In this document: in pieces, positions 1 through 6,489 of the stretch
Numbering within the stretch: the stretch's first letter is position 1
Layout: each line of letters opens with the position of its first letter
Origin: Oscillospiraceae bacterium
GTDB lineage: Bacteria > Bacillota > Clostridia > Oscillospirales > Acutalibacteraceae
Reading direction: 5' to 3'
Length of the DNA stretch: 6,489 bases
Assembly: GCA_003505905.1 (NCBI GenBank)
Contig: DNXM01000106.1
Coordinates: 1-6,489 of the forward strand
Translations under genes and position numbers: made by a program
Notes under the pieces: model-generated
Told to the model about the DNA's origin: nothing
Database searches by the model: none
What the model saw: only the letters and a program-made list of their open reading frames with translations

Positions 1-1106
1 GGGTATGGTCGGGCGATGCGTATCAATCGTTTTTGATAAACCGATATTTGTACGAGGATGACGCCATCACCAAGCGCACCCTGCTTGCGTTGCTCGGCAA
101 GCCGCCGTACCGTGAACACATCAACACCATCAACGATTATTCGGCTTATTTGATTTTGGCGGTTTGCGAATACATCGAACAAAGCGGTGACCTGCGTTTT
201 CTTCGGCAGGTCATCGACAGCGTCGAAGCACTCTATCAATTCATTTGTTCCCGCTTGTCCGACGAGGGCTATGTTGTCAAGCGAAAAGGCGACTGGATTT
301 TCATGGACTGGCACAGCTTTGACAAAACCGACCCGTTTTGCCCCGAACAAATTTTGCTGTGGAAGGTTCACACTGCCATGGCAAAGCTTAATCAATCGCT
401 TGGCGAAAGCGCAGAGGACTGCATCCGCCGTGCCGAAAAGCTGAAAGAAAAAATCGAGAAGGATTTTTGGTGTGAAGAAAAGCAAGCCTATATCGACTCG
501 TTCGCTTCGGGGCAGAAAAAGGTGACCCGACACGCCGCCGTTTTTGCGATTTTGTTTGATTTTGTCGACACGGAAAAGGCACGGCTTCTCGGAAAAAGTG
601 TTTTGGAAAACGAAACCGTTGCACCGATTACCACCCCCTATTTTAAGCTCTATGAGTTGATGGCGCTGTGCAGGCTCGGCAAGATTGAGCCGATGCAGCA
701 ATACTTAACCGAGTATTGGGGCGGTATGCTGAGCTTAGGCGCAACGAGCATTTGGGAAGCGTATGACCCAACGCAAAGCGGTGAACAGCATTTGAGTATG
801 TACGGCAAGCCCTTTGACCGCTCGCTTTGCCACGCATGGGGCAGCGGCCCGATTTATCTGCTCGGGCGTTACTGCTGCGGCGTGGAAAAAAACTGCAACG
901 ACTTCACGGTGACACCGAACCACGGCATTTACACCGAATTTTGCGCAGCCGTGCCCGTCAACGGCAAAACGGTTACCGTTGAATACAAAAACGGCACCTA
1001 TCACATTGTGACAGACGCCGAAAACGGAAGTGTAATACAAAATGGGAAAGCCGTTCCGCTGATTCCCAATCAGCCGCTTGAGTGGACGGATTCCGAAAAA
1101 CAATAA
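1..1106 (+). CDS. alpha-L-rhamnosidase, GH78-type catalytic and C-terminal domains (5' end missing)
   Basis: Probable glycoside hydrolase that removes terminal alpha-L-rhamnose from plant glycosides or polysaccharides by an inverting mechanism. The reading frame (codons in phase with nt 3) is open at the left edge and about 367 residues are visible. The first residues, VWSGDA, match the W-x-GD part of the GH78 active-site segment; its Asp codon is nt 15-17. The general-acid Glu normally lies just upstream and is outside the window. A GDWIFMDW segment follows in the (alpha/alpha)6 barrel. The GATSIWE segment carries the expected general-base Glu (codon 756-758), and the family-typical SLCHAWGSGPIYLL comes next. 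The last ~80 residues resemble the GH78 C-terminal beta-sandwich. Full members usually have 700 or more residues, so about half is missing, and a signal peptide cannot be assessed. The TTG at nt 33 is not a real start, because conserved sequence precedes it. The next gene starts 29 bp downstream. Family is confident; the exact substrate is unknown. Confidence 0.85.
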   Translation, partial: VWSGDAYQSFLINRYLYEDDAITKRTLLALLGKPPYREHINTINDYSAYLILAVCEYIEQSGDLRFLRQVIDSVEALYQFICSRLSDEGYVVKRKGDWIFMDWHSFDKTDPFCPEQILLWKVHTAMAKLNQSLGESAEDCIRRAEKLKEKIEKDFWCEEKQAYIDSFASGQKKVTRHAAVFAILFDFVDTEKARLLGKSVLENETVAPITTPYFKLYELMALCRLGKIEPMQQYLTEYWGGMLSLGATSIWEAYDPTQSGEQHLSMYGKPFDRSLCHAWGSGPIYLLGRYCCGVEKNCNDFTVTPNHGIYTEFCAAVPVNGKTVTVEYKNGTYHIVTDAENGSVIQNGKAVPLIPNQPLEWTDSEKQ

Positions 1107-1123
1107 AAAGTATAACATTGCAT

Positions 1124-1128
1124 GGAGG
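1124..1128 (+). promoter_or_regulatory. ribosome binding site of the Gfo/Idh/MocA oxidoreductase
   Basis: GGAGG lies 7 bases before the ATG at 1136. It decides the start in favour of this ATG over the in-frame GTG at 1082, which sits inside the upstream gene with no comparable site. Confidence 0.85.
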
Positions 1129-1135
1129 ATTAAGA

Positions 1136-2287
1136 ATGGACAGACAATTACAACTCACATACGGTATGATTGGCGGAGGTCCGGGCGCCTTTATCGGTGA
1201 CCCTCACCGCCGCTCCATTGCGCTTGACGGAGAAGCCAAGCTTGTGGCAGGTTGTTTCTCAAACGACGGTGAAAAAACCGCCATTATGGCAGAGGTGCTC
1301 GACATTGAAATTGACCGCTGCTATGCCGGATACAAGTACATGGCAAAGGCGGAGTCCGAGCGAGAAGACGGTATTGACTTTGTGGTAGTTGTTACACCGA
1401 ACTCAACGCACTACGAAATCTGCAAAACGTTTTTGGAATACGGCATCAATGTTGTGTGCGACAAGCCGCTCGCCGTCACATACGAACAAGCCGCCGAGCT
1501 TTGCCGCATTGCCAAAGAAAAAAATCTTCTGTTCATGGTAACTTACACCTATATGGGTTATGTCACCTCAAAATTTGCCCGTGATGTCATTAAAAACGGT
1601 GAAATAGGCGATGTCCGAATGGTTATGGCAGAATATCCGCAGGGCTGGCTTGCATTTGAAAACGACAATGGCGGTAAGCAGGGCATTTGGCGATGCAATC
1701 CCTCCACCTCCGGAGGAGTCAACTGCTTGGGTGACCTGGGCACTCATGTTGAAAACGCCGTCGCAACCTTTACGGGGCTGAAAATCAAACGGGTGCTTGC
1801 CAAGATGGACAAGGTGGTTCCCGGCCGTGTGCTCGATGACAACGACTGCGTTATGGTGGAATTTGATAACGGCGCAACCGGTATGTTCTGGTCAAGTCAA
1901 ATTGCCATAGGCTATGACAACGATTTGAGGGTTCGTGTTTACGGCAGTAACGGTACATTGGAATGGTTTCAAAGGACGCCCGATATTATCAAAATCATTG
2001 ATAGCAACAACACCGTTCGTGAAATTCACCGCGGTCACAGCACCGTAACGGATACCGCATCCAAATACAATCGCCTGCCTGCGGGTCATCCCGAGGGCTG
2101 GATGTGCGCCATGAGCAACCTTTATCGAAGCTATATCGAATGTGTGCTTGCCAAAAAGCGCGGCACCTTTACGGAGGATATGATTGACTTTCCGACCGCA
2201 GAGCAAGGTGCAGACGGACTTGCCTTTGTGGAAGCCTGCTTGGAAAGCAACGAAAAAGGCAACACATGGGTCGAAATTAAAAAATAA
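1136..2287 (+). CDS. Gfo/Idh/MocA-family NAD(P)-dependent sugar oxidoreductase
   Basis: A 383-residue cytoplasmic dehydrogenase, normal length for the family; it should oxidise or reduce a hydroxyl/keto group on a sugar, inositol or glycoside. The N-terminal Rossmann fold opens with GMIGGGPGAF (residues 10-19), the dinucleotide-binding glycine loop. TPN is at 87-89, and CDKPLA at 108-113 is the family's E/D-K-P motif with Lys110 as the expected catalytic lysine. In the C-terminal alpha/beta domain, GDLGTHVEN (199-207) supplies Asp200 and His204 at the usual catalytic positions. The start ATG has a GGAGG site 7 bases upstream. It lies 29 bp after the rhamnosidase on the same strand, so co-transcription is likely, and a role on a rhamnosidase product or its aglycone-linked sugar is plausible. 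Family membership is sure, but the substrate cannot be read from sequence. Candidates include myo-inositol-type, levoglucosan-type or glycoside 3-dehydrogenase activities; the W-R...SGG-x(5)-DLG-x-H segment resembles the levoglucosan-dehydrogenase-like branch as far as I can recall. Confidence 0.92.
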   Translation: MDRQLQLTYGMIGGGPGAFIGDPHRRSIALDGEAKLVAGCFSNDGEKTAIMAEVLDIEIDRCYAGYKYMAKAESEREDGIDFVVVVTPNSTHYEICKTFLEYGINVVCDKPLAVTYEQAAELCRIAKEKNLLFMVTYTYMGYVTSKFARDVIKNGEIGDVRMVMAEYPQGWLAFENDNGGKQGIWRCNPSTSGGVNCLGDLGTHVENAVATFTGLKIKRVLAKMDKVVPGRVLDDNDCVMVEFDNGATGMFWSSQIAIGYDNDLRVRVYGSNGTLEWFQRTPDIIKIIDSNNTVREIHRGHSTVTDTASKYNRLPAGHPEGWMCAMSNLYRSYIECVLAKKRGTFTEDMIDFPTAEQGADGLAFVEACLESNEKGNTWVEIKK

Positions 2288-2292
2288 TACAA

Positions 2293-2330
2293 AAAATCCG
2301 GGGCCTTCGAAAAGGAAAGCTCCGGATTTT
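2293..2330. terminator. bidirectional intrinsic terminator between convergent genes
   Basis: The arms AAAATCCGGGGC (2293-2304) and GCTCCGGATTTT (2319-2330) pair over 12 positions with one G-U pair, around a 14-base inner region that can pair a little further. The + strand reads into a short T run (2327-2330). The - strand reads into the complement of the A run at 2291-2296, giving six T. The hairpin lies 5 bp after the stop of the + strand oxidoreductase and 3 bp from the stop of the - strand metallophosphoesterase, so it can end both transcripts. Confidence 0.85.
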
Positions 2331-2333
2331 CAT

Positions 2334-3335
2334 TTATGTCGGTTTGTTTTGGCTGAGCGAAAAGGTGTATTCACTGTTGAGATACCATTTGCCCGTGAGG
2401 TAATTGTGCGGACGGAAGATAACCTTGTTGGCATATACCTCCAACTGTGCGCCCGTGCCCGAACCCGTCAAGCCGAACATATTGACAATGCCGAAGGTCG
2501 GCAGGTTCAGGTAAGTTACACCGTTGACACGCTCGGCATTCGTCAAGCCGCAATACTTTTCGACCAAGTGGCTCTTGATGCCTGCGTGCATATGACCGCT
2601 GATGTAAAACACATTTTCGTATTTTTCAAGGATGCTCTTGACATCGTACTTTTCAAGCTCAATGCTCGAACCGTCCCAAATCGTATCCTCTCCGTTGATG
2701 TGATCCATCGGCCAATGGCTGACAACGAACACGGGAAGCCCGTTTCTTGTGCCCTCTGCCAACTGCGCATCCAGCCAAGAAAGCTGTTCATCGCTCATGG
2801 TGATTGCGTCCCAACGGTCGCCCTCATCGCCCAAAACGATGAAGCGATAGCCTTTGACGGTGGTGGAATAATAGATTTTATCAAATTTGTTTCCGCTGTA
2901 GGCATTGTAATAATCAATGCAGTTTTGACGGGCTTGCTCTTTGGTGATGTTCGTCACATCACGGTCACCTGCGTGACCGATATCATGGTTGCCCGGCGCA
3001 GAAACGACAGCGGACGGTGCAACCGAACAATATGTTCGAAAAATGTCGTAATATTTTGCGAGCGACGGCTCATCCGCATAGTTGGTTAAGTCACCCGAAA
3101 TCACAACGGAATCCACCGTTGACTTTGCGTTGGAAATGTTTTTGAGCGCCGTTGCCAAAAATGCGCGGCGGAGCAATTCCTTTTCTTCAATATGCACATC
3201 GGAAATCATCGACACATTGAGCTTGCAGTCATCTTCCTTGGTCTGCAAACCGGGAAGTGCAAAGCCCGAGGTCGGAATCATGGTTAAGAACAGCGCCATC
3301 AAAAAAGCCACCGCTTTGTTAAGAATCGTTTGCAT
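2334..3335 (-). CDS. exported calcineurin-like metallophosphoesterase
   Basis: A 333-residue hydrolase of phosphate mono- or diesters using a two-metal centre. All five family motifs are present in order: D46-V-H48, GD (81-82), GNHD (115-118), SHW with His207, and GHMH (247-250). The N-terminus looks like a Sec signal peptide: Lys7, a hydrophobic run over about residues 8-21, and a plausible cleavage after GFA (residue 26). No lipobox Cys, LPXTG or second membrane segment was seen, so the mature protein is probably released or held in the wall zone. The start at 3335 is supported by GGAGG 7 bases upstream and by the signal peptide beginning there; a longer in-frame start at 3410 would run into the kinase gene and spoil the signal peptide. 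It is the last gene of the - strand cluster, 20 bp after the kinase. The substrate is unknown: the family includes nucleotidases, phosphodiesterases and sugar phosphatases. A role in freeing sugar from phosphate esters outside the cell is an inference from position. Confidence 0.9.
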   Translation of the reverse strand: MQTILNKAVAFLMALFLTMIPTSGFALPGLQTKEDDCKLNVSMISDVHIEEKELLRRAFLATALKNISNAKSTVDSVVISGDLTNYADEPSLAKYYDIFRTYCSVAPSAVVSAPGNHDIGHAGDRDVTNITKEQARQNCIDYYNAYSGNKFDKIYYSTTVKGYRFIVLGDEGDRWDAITMSDEQLSWLDAQLAEGTRNGLPVFVVSHWPMDHINGEDTIWDGSSIELEKYDVKSILEKYENVFYISGHMHAGIKSHLVEKYCGLTNAERVNGVTYLNLPTFGIVNMFGLTGSGTGAQLEVYANKVIFRPHNYLTGKWYLNSEYTFSLSQNKPT

Positions 3336-3342
3336 TCCGTTT

Positions 3343-3347
3343 CCTCC
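3343..3347 (-). promoter_or_regulatory. ribosome binding site of the metallophosphoesterase
   Basis: On the - strand this reads GGAGG, 7 bases before the ATG at 3335-3333. It lies inside the 20-bp gap after the kinase stop codon and fixes the start of the exported phosphatase. Confidence 0.85.
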
Positions 3348-3355
3348 GTTTTCTT

Positions 3356-4693
3356 TTATTCGTATTGAATCAGTTCTGCCGCTTGGGATAAATCGGCTTT
3401 GAAGCCACACGCCACCAAGGCGGACAGCACCGCACCGAACGCCGCTTCTTCATGGTGAAGCGGAATGTGAAGCGGTAAGGCAAGCGCATCGGAAAAGCGT
3501 TTTTGCAGGGGCAGATTTTTACGGATTCCGTTGCCGGAACCGACAAGGAAAGATGCTTTACAGCCTGCGTTTTTTGCCATGGTCAGCAATTCGTCTACCA
3601 TACCGTCCAAGAAGCCGTTCATCATGGCCGTCGGTGTGAAATTATCAATACCGAGGTTTTGAATCTCGCCACGCAGGGAAGGATTTTCTCTTGTTCCGCA
3701 AAGGGTGGTGCGAATGCAGAGTGCATCCTCTTGTTCGCTTTGCACGGCAAGAGCCTTATCCATCGAAGCATAAATATTTTTCGGCTTTTCACCGCTCACC
3801 ATTTCAAAGCAAGCGGAAAAGAATTCCGCCAATGCGGCAAAGGCTCTTCCGCCGCACAGCGAACAGCCGACCGCTATGTTCCTTTCTTCGTTCAGCGGAC
3901 GAATCTCCATGCCGACCGGGTTCATCCCCTCGGGGCAGAGCATGGACACCTGTCCGCCCGTTCCCATATTCACCAAAAGCCCCTGCTCCAAGTTTTTCAG
4001 CGAGCCTAAAAAGCTGGCTTGATTGTCGCCGATGGCGGTGCAAACCTTGGCACCGCAGTATTCGCCGAGCACCGCAAACGAAGCAGTGACCTGCGGGAAC
4101 AGCTTTTTGTTTAAGCCTGCCGCTTCCATCGCCTTTTCGTCAAACCGACGGGTTTTCAAATCAAACAAGCCGAAGCTTGCTGCATCGGACGCATGAACCA
4201 ACGGTGTCTTGCGCCCTGCTAATGTCATGGCAACATAGTCATGAATGGTGCAAAAGCAAACCGCATCCTCGGGAACAAGGTCGTTGCAGGCATGATAATA
4301 ATAAGTTGAACCGCCGAAGCCGCTCGCCATCTTGTAACCCGTAAGGCTTGACAGCTTTACAGCATAAGTTGTGCCGTCCACCGCTTGGTCGGCGCTTTCA
4401 TCCTGCCAAGTGTAAAGCGGACTGACTGCTTTGCCGTCTTCATTCAAGTAAACAATGCCGTGCATCTGACCGGAAATGCCAATGGCTTCCGGTGAAAATT
4501 CCGCACACAGCTCCTCGCACAGAGCCGTCACCTTGCGAAGGATGATTTCGGGCGACTGAATTTTTTCAAAGGGCTTTCCCACAAGAAAGCTGTCATTCGG
4601 GAGCGTCACCGTTTTGCGGATTTTACCGCTTTCACAATCGAGCGCAATGCCGCAAACGGTGGTTGTTCCGATATCAAGACCGATTACTTTCAT
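3356..4693 (-). CDS. FGGY-family carbohydrate kinase, sedoheptulokinase-like
   Basis: A 445-residue cytoplasmic ATP-dependent sugar kinase with a complete FGGY/ASKHA layout. GLDIGTTT (residues 5-12) is the first phosphate loop, and GISGQMHG (72-79) and TWQD (95-98) are sugar-site segments. GFGGST (125-130) and TIHDYVAM (149-156) follow, then HASDAASFGLFD (167-178). GDNQAS (222-227) holds the likely catalytic base Asp223, NMGTGGQ (242-248) is the second phosphate loop, and VGSGNGIRKN (384-393) is the adenosine motif. The GQMHG, TWQD, IHDYV and D-AAS-G-F combination follows the sedoheptulokinase (human SHPK/CARKL) branch rather than xylulokinase, glycerol kinase or rhamnulokinase, judged from memory of those proteins. 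This suggests a ketose or polyol substrate phosphorylated on a terminal hydroxyl, but FGGY specificity drifts easily. Its ATG at 4693 has a GGAGA site 8 bases upstream. It sits 14 bp after the glycyl radical enzyme gene and 20 bp before the phosphatase, consistent with one operon and a shared pathway. Confidence 0.9.
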   Translation of the reverse strand: MKVIGLDIGTTTVCGIALDCESGKIRKTVTLPNDSFLVGKPFEKIQSPEIILRKVTALCEELCAEFSPEAIGISGQMHGIVYLNEDGKAVSPLYTWQDESADQAVDGTTYAVKLSSLTGYKMASGFGGSTYYYHACNDLVPEDAVCFCTIHDYVAMTLAGRKTPLVHASDAASFGLFDLKTRRFDEKAMEAAGLNKKLFPQVTASFAVLGEYCGAKVCTAIGDNQASFLGSLKNLEQGLLVNMGTGGQVSMLCPEGMNPVGMEIRPLNEERNIAVGCSLCGGRAFAALAEFFSACFEMVSGEKPKNIYASMDKALAVQSEQEDALCIRTTLCGTRENPSLRGEIQNLGIDNFTPTAMMNGFLDGMVDELLTMAKNAGCKASFLVGSGNGIRKNLPLQKRFSDALALPLHIPLHHEEAAFGAVLSALVACGFKADLSQAAELIQYE

Positions 4694-4700
4694 TCTTCTT

Positions 4701-4705
4701 TCTCC
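4701..4705 (-). promoter_or_regulatory. ribosome binding site of the FGGY kinase
   Basis: On the - strand this reads GGAGA, 7 bases before the kinase ATG (4693-4691). It fills most of the 14-bp gap after the stop codon of the glycyl radical enzyme, so the kinase has its own translation start within a shared transcript. Confidence 0.75.
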
Positions 4706-4707
4706 GC

Positions 4708-6489
4708 TTACAGTTTTGTGGATTCCAAATCCAAACGGGTAATAATATCCTTTTGAATCGCCGGCGAAAGGTCAAGGAAATTGACGAAGGTGCCGTGAAT
4801 ACGCATGATGTAAACACCGCTCGGTGCATATTTTTCGGGGTCAGCCAACACCTTGCGCAAGGTATCGGGGGTCGTGATGTTGAAGTAGAGGTAAGACGGC
4901 GAAAGTTGGGTATTCAGCTCATTGAAGAAAATCGGCTTGAGAATCTTCTGACCGAATTCGGCACCCTTTTCTTCGAAATCCGCACCCTTGAAGTACTTGG
5001 GGTCAATACCCAAGTGAGAAGCGTAACCGCCGTTAAATTTGCCGTATGGCAATTTGAAAGCGGACACGGTACGGAAACCAAGACCGTTGCCGGCCTCGCC
5101 GTAAAGCGGATCAACACCGTAGCCGAGCATATCTCTCGCCGCTCTGCCGTCGGGTGTTGCACCGACCCAATAGCCGTAGAGCAAATGGGTCGACGGACTT
5201 GACCAGTCGGCACGGAACGGATTGCCCAAGTAGTTTTTCAAGCCACGCACCAAATCGGAAATGCGATTGGCAATCTCGGCGGCTTCGTTATCCACGCTCT
5301 CAATGCCGTTGCCGAACTTGGGTGCGGACTTGACAAACGCACGAAGCTCATCGTAGCCCTTAAAGTCTTGACGAAGGGCTTCCAAAAGATTGTCGCAATC
5401 CTGCTCACGCTCCTGCAAAAGCTTATCAATGGCGAGGAAGGAATCGGCAATGACGGACAAGCCGTGAATCAAGCAGCCGCTTCCGTTATATTTTGTGCCC
5501 TGTCGGTCGGGATGACGGGTATCAATACCGCTGTCGCATCCACCCATGAAAGCACTCAAAAACGGCACACGCAAATGGGACAGCGCACGGGACGCACCGT
5601 TTGCCGCATCTGCCATAAGCTGAGCGTATTTTTCGGCATTTTTGTAAAACGCTTCACGAATGTTTTTCAAAAGGCTCTTTGCATCGGGATAAGACACAAA
5701 GGTACCGATTTCTTTGCCCGTAACGGTGGATTTACCGTTATTGAGGGTCAGCTCCAACACCTTGGGCAAATTGAACCAGCTGTTGGTTGTGTTGGCATTA
5801 TCCTTGCCCATAATCAAAGGCTCTTGGCAGCCTGCCACCGAATAATCGGGTAAATCCTCCGCCTCAACACCGCCGGAGCGAAGGGCTTCAAAAACGGTGT
5901 CATCGTTGAAGAAAGACGGAGTCAGCACGCCGGGGGTGAAAAGGAACTTGCCCATCTCACGGTAAAGGCGGTCGGGCGTGTTTTTGTGGAGCTTCACGGA
6001 CAAAATCGGTTGCGGCAGATTCATGTCGTAATAAGCATCCATAATGGCGTAACTCATTTCGTTGGTCAAATCGGTTCCGTCGACATCACGACCCGAAATC
6101 AGAACATTTTGAGAAATTGCCCAGCTGCGGTCACCGACATTAAAGAAGACGAGGAAGTGGCGGAACAATTCCGCCGCCTGCTCACGGGTTGCGCCGCAAG
6201 CGGCACGGTACGGCTCAAAAATGCGGTCTGCATTACCGACCGAGAAAGCAAACGGGTTGGGAGCCTGCTCAAGCGTCATTACTTCCCACAACAAAAGATA
6301 GCACTGCATGGCTTCGTACAGCGTTTCGGCACCGTATTCGGGCACTTTGCGCAGGGTTGTTTTCATCAATTCAAGCTGAGCCTTGCGGGCTTCGTTCGCC
6401 TGCACCTGTTGGGCTTCGGCCAAATCGGCGTAACGGTGTGCCAAAGTGATTGTCGCTTCCAACACAATGCGAATTGCGCAGAAAGTATC
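4708..6489 (-). CDS. glycyl radical enzyme (pyruvate formate-lyase/dehydratase superfamily), divergent loops, 5' end missing
   Basis: Oxygen-sensitive radical enzyme; 593 C-terminal residues are visible and the frame is open at the right edge, so the GTG at 6465 is not the start. Superfamily landmarks appear in order: SGRDVDGTDLTNE, LPQPILSVK, PSFFND, SVAGCQEP, NSWFNLPKVLEL, GTKYN, a SAPKFGN segment and the C-terminal radical domain ending in DIITR. The expected thiyl-radical Cys is codon 5827-5829. It is followed by Gln and then Glu, keeping the Cys-x-Glu arrangement of dehydratase and decarboxylase members and lacking the Cys-Cys pair of true pyruvate formate-lyase. The radical Gly is codon 4792-4794, 27 residues before the end and 345 residues after the Cys, normal for the superfamily. 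About 200 N-terminal residues are probably missing. Odd points are RIHGTF in the glycyl loop, where RVxGY or RVxGF is usual, and GCQEP where GCVE is usual. A radical-SAM activase is required and is not in the window. The reaction is unknown; cleavage of a C-O bond in a sugar or polyol is suggested by the adjacent kinase. Confidence 0.92.
   Translation of the reverse strand, partial: DTFCAIRIVLEATITLAHRYADLAEAQQVQANEARKAQLELMKTTLRKVPEYGAETLYEAMQCYLLLWEVMTLEQAPNPFAFSVGNADRIFEPYRAACGATREQAAELFRHFLVFFNVGDRSWAISQNVLISGRDVDGTDLTNEMSYAIMDAYYDMNLPQPILSVKLHKNTPDRLYREMGKFLFTPGVLTPSFFNDDTVFEALRSGGVEAEDLPDYSVAGCQEPLIMGKDNANTTNSWFNLPKVLELTLNNGKSTVTGKEIGTFVSYPDAKSLLKNIREAFYKNAEKYAQLMADAANGASRALSHLRVPFLSAFMGGCDSGIDTRHPDRQGTKYNGSGCLIHGLSVIADSFLAIDKLLQEREQDCDNLLEALRQDFKGYDELRAFVKSAPKFGNGIESVDNEAAEIANRISDLVRGLKNYLGNPFRADWSSPSTHLLYGYWVGATPDGRAARDMLGYGVDPLYGEAGNGLGFRTVSAFKLPYGKFNGGYASHLGIDPKYFKGADFEEKGAEFGQKILKPIFFNELNTQLSPSYLYFNITTPDTLRKVLADPEKYAPSGVYIMRIHGTFVNFLDLSPAIQKDIITRLDLESTKL

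Noticed and set aside
735..1118. - strand open frame over the end of the rhamnosidase
   Set aside because: It covers the conserved GATSIWE and SLCHAWGSGP segments of the real + strand gene and has no motif or start signal of its own.
1082..1135. 18-residue longer oxidoreductase from a GTG inside the rhamnosidase gene
   Set aside because: The ATG at 1136 has an ideal GGAGG site, and the Rossmann fold begins right after it; the extension would translate the ribosome site itself.
1107..1135. Possible internal promoter before the oxidoreductase
   Set aside because: The 29-bp gap is too short for a full promoter and ribosome site, and no convincing -35/-10 pair was seen.
2184..3089. Open frame of about 300 codons on the + strand, antisense to the metallophosphoesterase
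   Set aside because: It starts inside the oxidoreductase gene, runs through the terminator hairpin, has no ribosome site and shows no recognisable motif; the opposite strand holds a complete five-motif enzyme with a signal peptide.
4663..5853. Two + strand open frames (4663-5202 and 5368-5853) over the glycyl radical enzyme
   Set aside because: They are antisense shadows of strongly conserved coding sequence, with no ribosome site and low-quality translated sequence.
4708..6489. Annotation as pyruvate formate-lyase itself
   Set aside because: The Cys-Cys pair of pyruvate formate-lyase is absent; a single Cys followed by x-Glu points to the dehydratase/decarboxylase-like part of the superfamily.

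Overview
The window looks like a carbohydrate-catabolism locus from an anaerobic Gram-positive bacterium, most likely a gut Clostridia (Oscillospirales-like) species. This is inferred from three things: a glycyl radical enzyme, which is destroyed by oxygen; strong GGAGG-type ribosome binding sites; and moderate GC with tight gene spacing. No RNA gene, mobile element, CRISPR array or integration feature was seen, and coding density is close to 100%.

Layout. Two gene clusters converge. On the + strand (1-2287) are the 3' part of a GH78-type alpha-L-rhamnosidase, cut by the left edge, and, 29 bp later, a complete Gfo/Idh/MocA-family NAD(P)-dependent sugar oxidoreductase. A 46-bp intergenic gap (2288-2333) carries a strong hairpin flanked by A and T runs, which probably terminates transcription from both sides. 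On the - strand, read from the right edge leftwards, come a glycyl radical enzyme cut by the right edge (4708-6489), a sedoheptulokinase-like FGGY sugar kinase (3356-4693) and an exported calcineurin-like metallophosphoesterase (2334-3335). Gaps between these are only 14 and 20 bp, so they probably form one operon. Both operons start outside the window, so no promoter is expected or seen here.

How the genes may work together (inference). The + strand pair suggests trimming of rhamnosides followed by oxidation of a released sugar or glycoside. The - strand trio suggests that a sugar or polyol is phosphorylated by the FGGY kinase and then attacked by radical chemistry in the glycyl radical enzyme. 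The exported phosphatase could free substrate from phosphate esters outside the membrane. 

The most interesting item is the glycyl radical enzyme. Its fold-defining segments are clear, and the Cys-x-Glu arrangement of the eliminase-type members is kept. However, both diagnostic loops are unusual: GCQEP in place of the common GCVE, and RIHGTF in place of RVxGY/F. With an adjacent sugar kinase, it is a candidate for an uncharacterised radical sugar-degrading enzyme.
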